DNA of 64,000 bases, from positions 186,001 through 250,000 of the forward strand of contig NZ_OZ075110.1 of the NCBI RefSeq assembly GCF_964186625.1. The letters run 5' to 3'. The notes below the pieces were generated by a model that saw nothing but the letters and a program-made list of their open reading frames with translations, made no database searches and was not told the origin of the DNA. The position numbers were made by a program, and so were the translations under genes. Each line of letters starts with the position of its first letter. Position 1 is the stretch's first letter. Below, in pieces: positions 63,147 to 64,000 of this stretch. This DNA comes from Asticcacaulis sp. MM231. Lineage in GTDB: Bacteria > Pseudomonadota > Alphaproteobacteria > Caulobacterales > Caulobacteraceae.

Positions 63147-63962
63147 ATGATTTGGTCAATGTTTAAGTCGCGCAAAGTGTCAGCGCCAAAGGCCATGGAC
63201 CCCGCGGCCGCGTCTAAAATTGACCGCCTGACCTATGCCATCGGCGACATCCATGGTCGACATGACCTTTTCACGACCTTAATTGACGCCATTCGTAAGG
63301 ACGCCAGCGCGCTCCAGCAGAGGCCGCAGATTGTTCTGCTGGGCGACTACATTGATCGAGGCCCCGATTCCGCCAAGGTCCTCACCTCAATTATTGAGCT
63401 CACCGAAGAAAGCTGGTGTGACACCGAAGTCCTGCTTGGCAATCATGAGCTCTTCATGATCAAATTTATTCTCGATATCGCCGATGGGCCGCCATGGCTC
63501 AACTTCGGTGGTATAGCGACCCTGTCCTCCTATGGCATTGCCTCACCCGGCAATCGGACGGACGCCCAGGATTGGCAGGATCTGCAGGACGAACTTCTTG
63601 AAAAGATCCCAAGATCGCACCTACAAATGCTGTCGCATGCCAAAATTTTTTATGTCTCAGGGGACTATCTCTTTGTGCATGGCGGCGTGGCGCCAGGCGT
63701 TCCGATCGAAGATCAGACGGTCGATACGATGCTTTGGATACGTGACGCGTTTCTGATGTCGCCAAAGGCCAGCGACTATGTGGTTGTGCATGGCCATTCC
63801 GCAAAGGCGACAGCCGATAACCTGCCATGGCGCATCGGCATCGATACGGGGGCCTATGCGACAGGTATTCTTTCGGCAATAAGGCTTCACAAGGCCGAAC
63901 GCAGGATCCTTCAGGTCAGAACGAGCGGTCTGATAGACGCTGATGCCGTTAACCTGTCCTGA
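63147..63962 (+). CDS. PPP-type serine/threonine phosphatase (calcineurin-like)
   Basis: Metallophosphoesterase of 271 residues: GDIHG at 33-37, GDYIDRG at 66-72, GNHE at 98-101, and later histidines in VHGGVAPG and VVVHGHSAKA complete the two-metal site. This matches bacterial PrpA/PrpE-like and Ap4A-type phosphatases; substrate class is open. AAGGAA is 7 bases before the ATG. It follows glf by 105 bases in the same direction and may be part of the glycan-synthesis unit, as in other loci where a PPP phosphatase accompanies surface polysaccharide genes. Confidence 0.9.
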   Translation: MIWSMFKSRKVSAPKAMDPAAASKIDRLTYAIGDIHGRHDLFTTLIDAIRKDASALQQRPQIVLLGDYIDRGPDSAKVLTSIIELTEESWCDTEVLLGNHELFMIKFILDIADGPPWLNFGGIATLSSYGIASPGNRTDAQDWQDLQDELLEKIPRSHLQMLSHAKIFYVSGDYLFVHGGVAPGVPIEDQTVDTMLWIRDAFLMSPKASDYVVVHGHSAKATADNLPWRIGIDTGAYATGILSAIRLHKAERRILQVRTSGLIDADAVNLS

Positions 63963-64000
63963 CTGTACCCAGGTCAAGGTCGAATCCTTCGCGTGACGGA

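Overview
The window reads as a Caulobacterales-type alphaproteobacterial chromosome segment, Asticcacaulis-like by impression only (no 16S or marker gene is present). The evidence is GC-rich coding with strong G/C third positions, a large TonB-dependent receptor beside Tat-exported glycoside hydrolases and a tryptophan-halogenase homologue, NasS/NasT nitrate control, and small membrane-anchored LuxR-HTH proteins. No tRNA, rRNA, CRISPR array, IS element or integrase was recognised.

Layout. 1-6535: a two-component system (histidine kinase plus NtrC-like regulator without a GAFTGA loop) beside an IclR-type regulator and a MacB/FtsX-type ABC exporter. 6613-16501: a complete nitrate assimilation locus, nasT-nasS-narK-nirB-nirD-nasA-cobA. 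Both narK and nirB are preceded by a two-hairpin ANTAR target followed by an intrinsic terminator. 16671-18620: a GGDEF-EAL protein. 19038-47747: a glycan utilisation locus with GH35, phosphatase, two GH92, GH43, GH2, GH29, GlcNAc kinase, NagX-like protein, GH89, GntR/FadR regulator, TonB-dependent receptor, tryptophan-halogenase homologue, GH115 and a second GntR/FadR regulator. Five exact copies of ATTGG-N4-CCAAT lie in its promoter regions, so it probably forms one regulon under one or both GntR proteins. 48026-53074: a histidine kinase with a NIT-like sensor, a small HTH/membrane gene cluster and an XRE regulator. 53640-55915: an ATP-grasp/FemAB-like acyltransferase pair. 56402-60471: a poorly characterised stretch (hypothetical gene, PAS-HTH regulator, two small membrane proteins, a broken Fic-like gene). 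60938-63962: a glycosyltransferase-like protein, UDP-galactopyranose mutase and a PPP-type phosphatase, suggesting galactofuranose-containing surface glycan synthesis.

How the parts work together. NasS would sense nitrate and release NasT. NasT would bind the narK and nirB leader RNAs and let transcription pass the terminators. NarK imports nitrate, NasA reduces it to nitrite, NirBD reduces nitrite to ammonium, and CobA supplies siroheme precursor to NirB. In the glycan locus the TonB receptor would import oligosaccharides, exported hydrolases would trim galactose, mannose, fucose, GlcNAc, glucuronic acid and probably arabinose/xylose, and the GlcNAc kinase would feed released sugar into central metabolism.

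A recurring feature is single-base frameshifts. The histidine kinase (near 594), nirB (near 12336), GH89 (near 35389) and the Fic-like gene (C9 run at 59798-59806) are each restored by removing one base. Two further genes (the permease start at 4159-4169 and the GntR start at 38040-38070) could be explained the same way. Either the assembly carries one-base insertion errors or several of these genes are recent pseudogenes; the sequence alone cannot decide.
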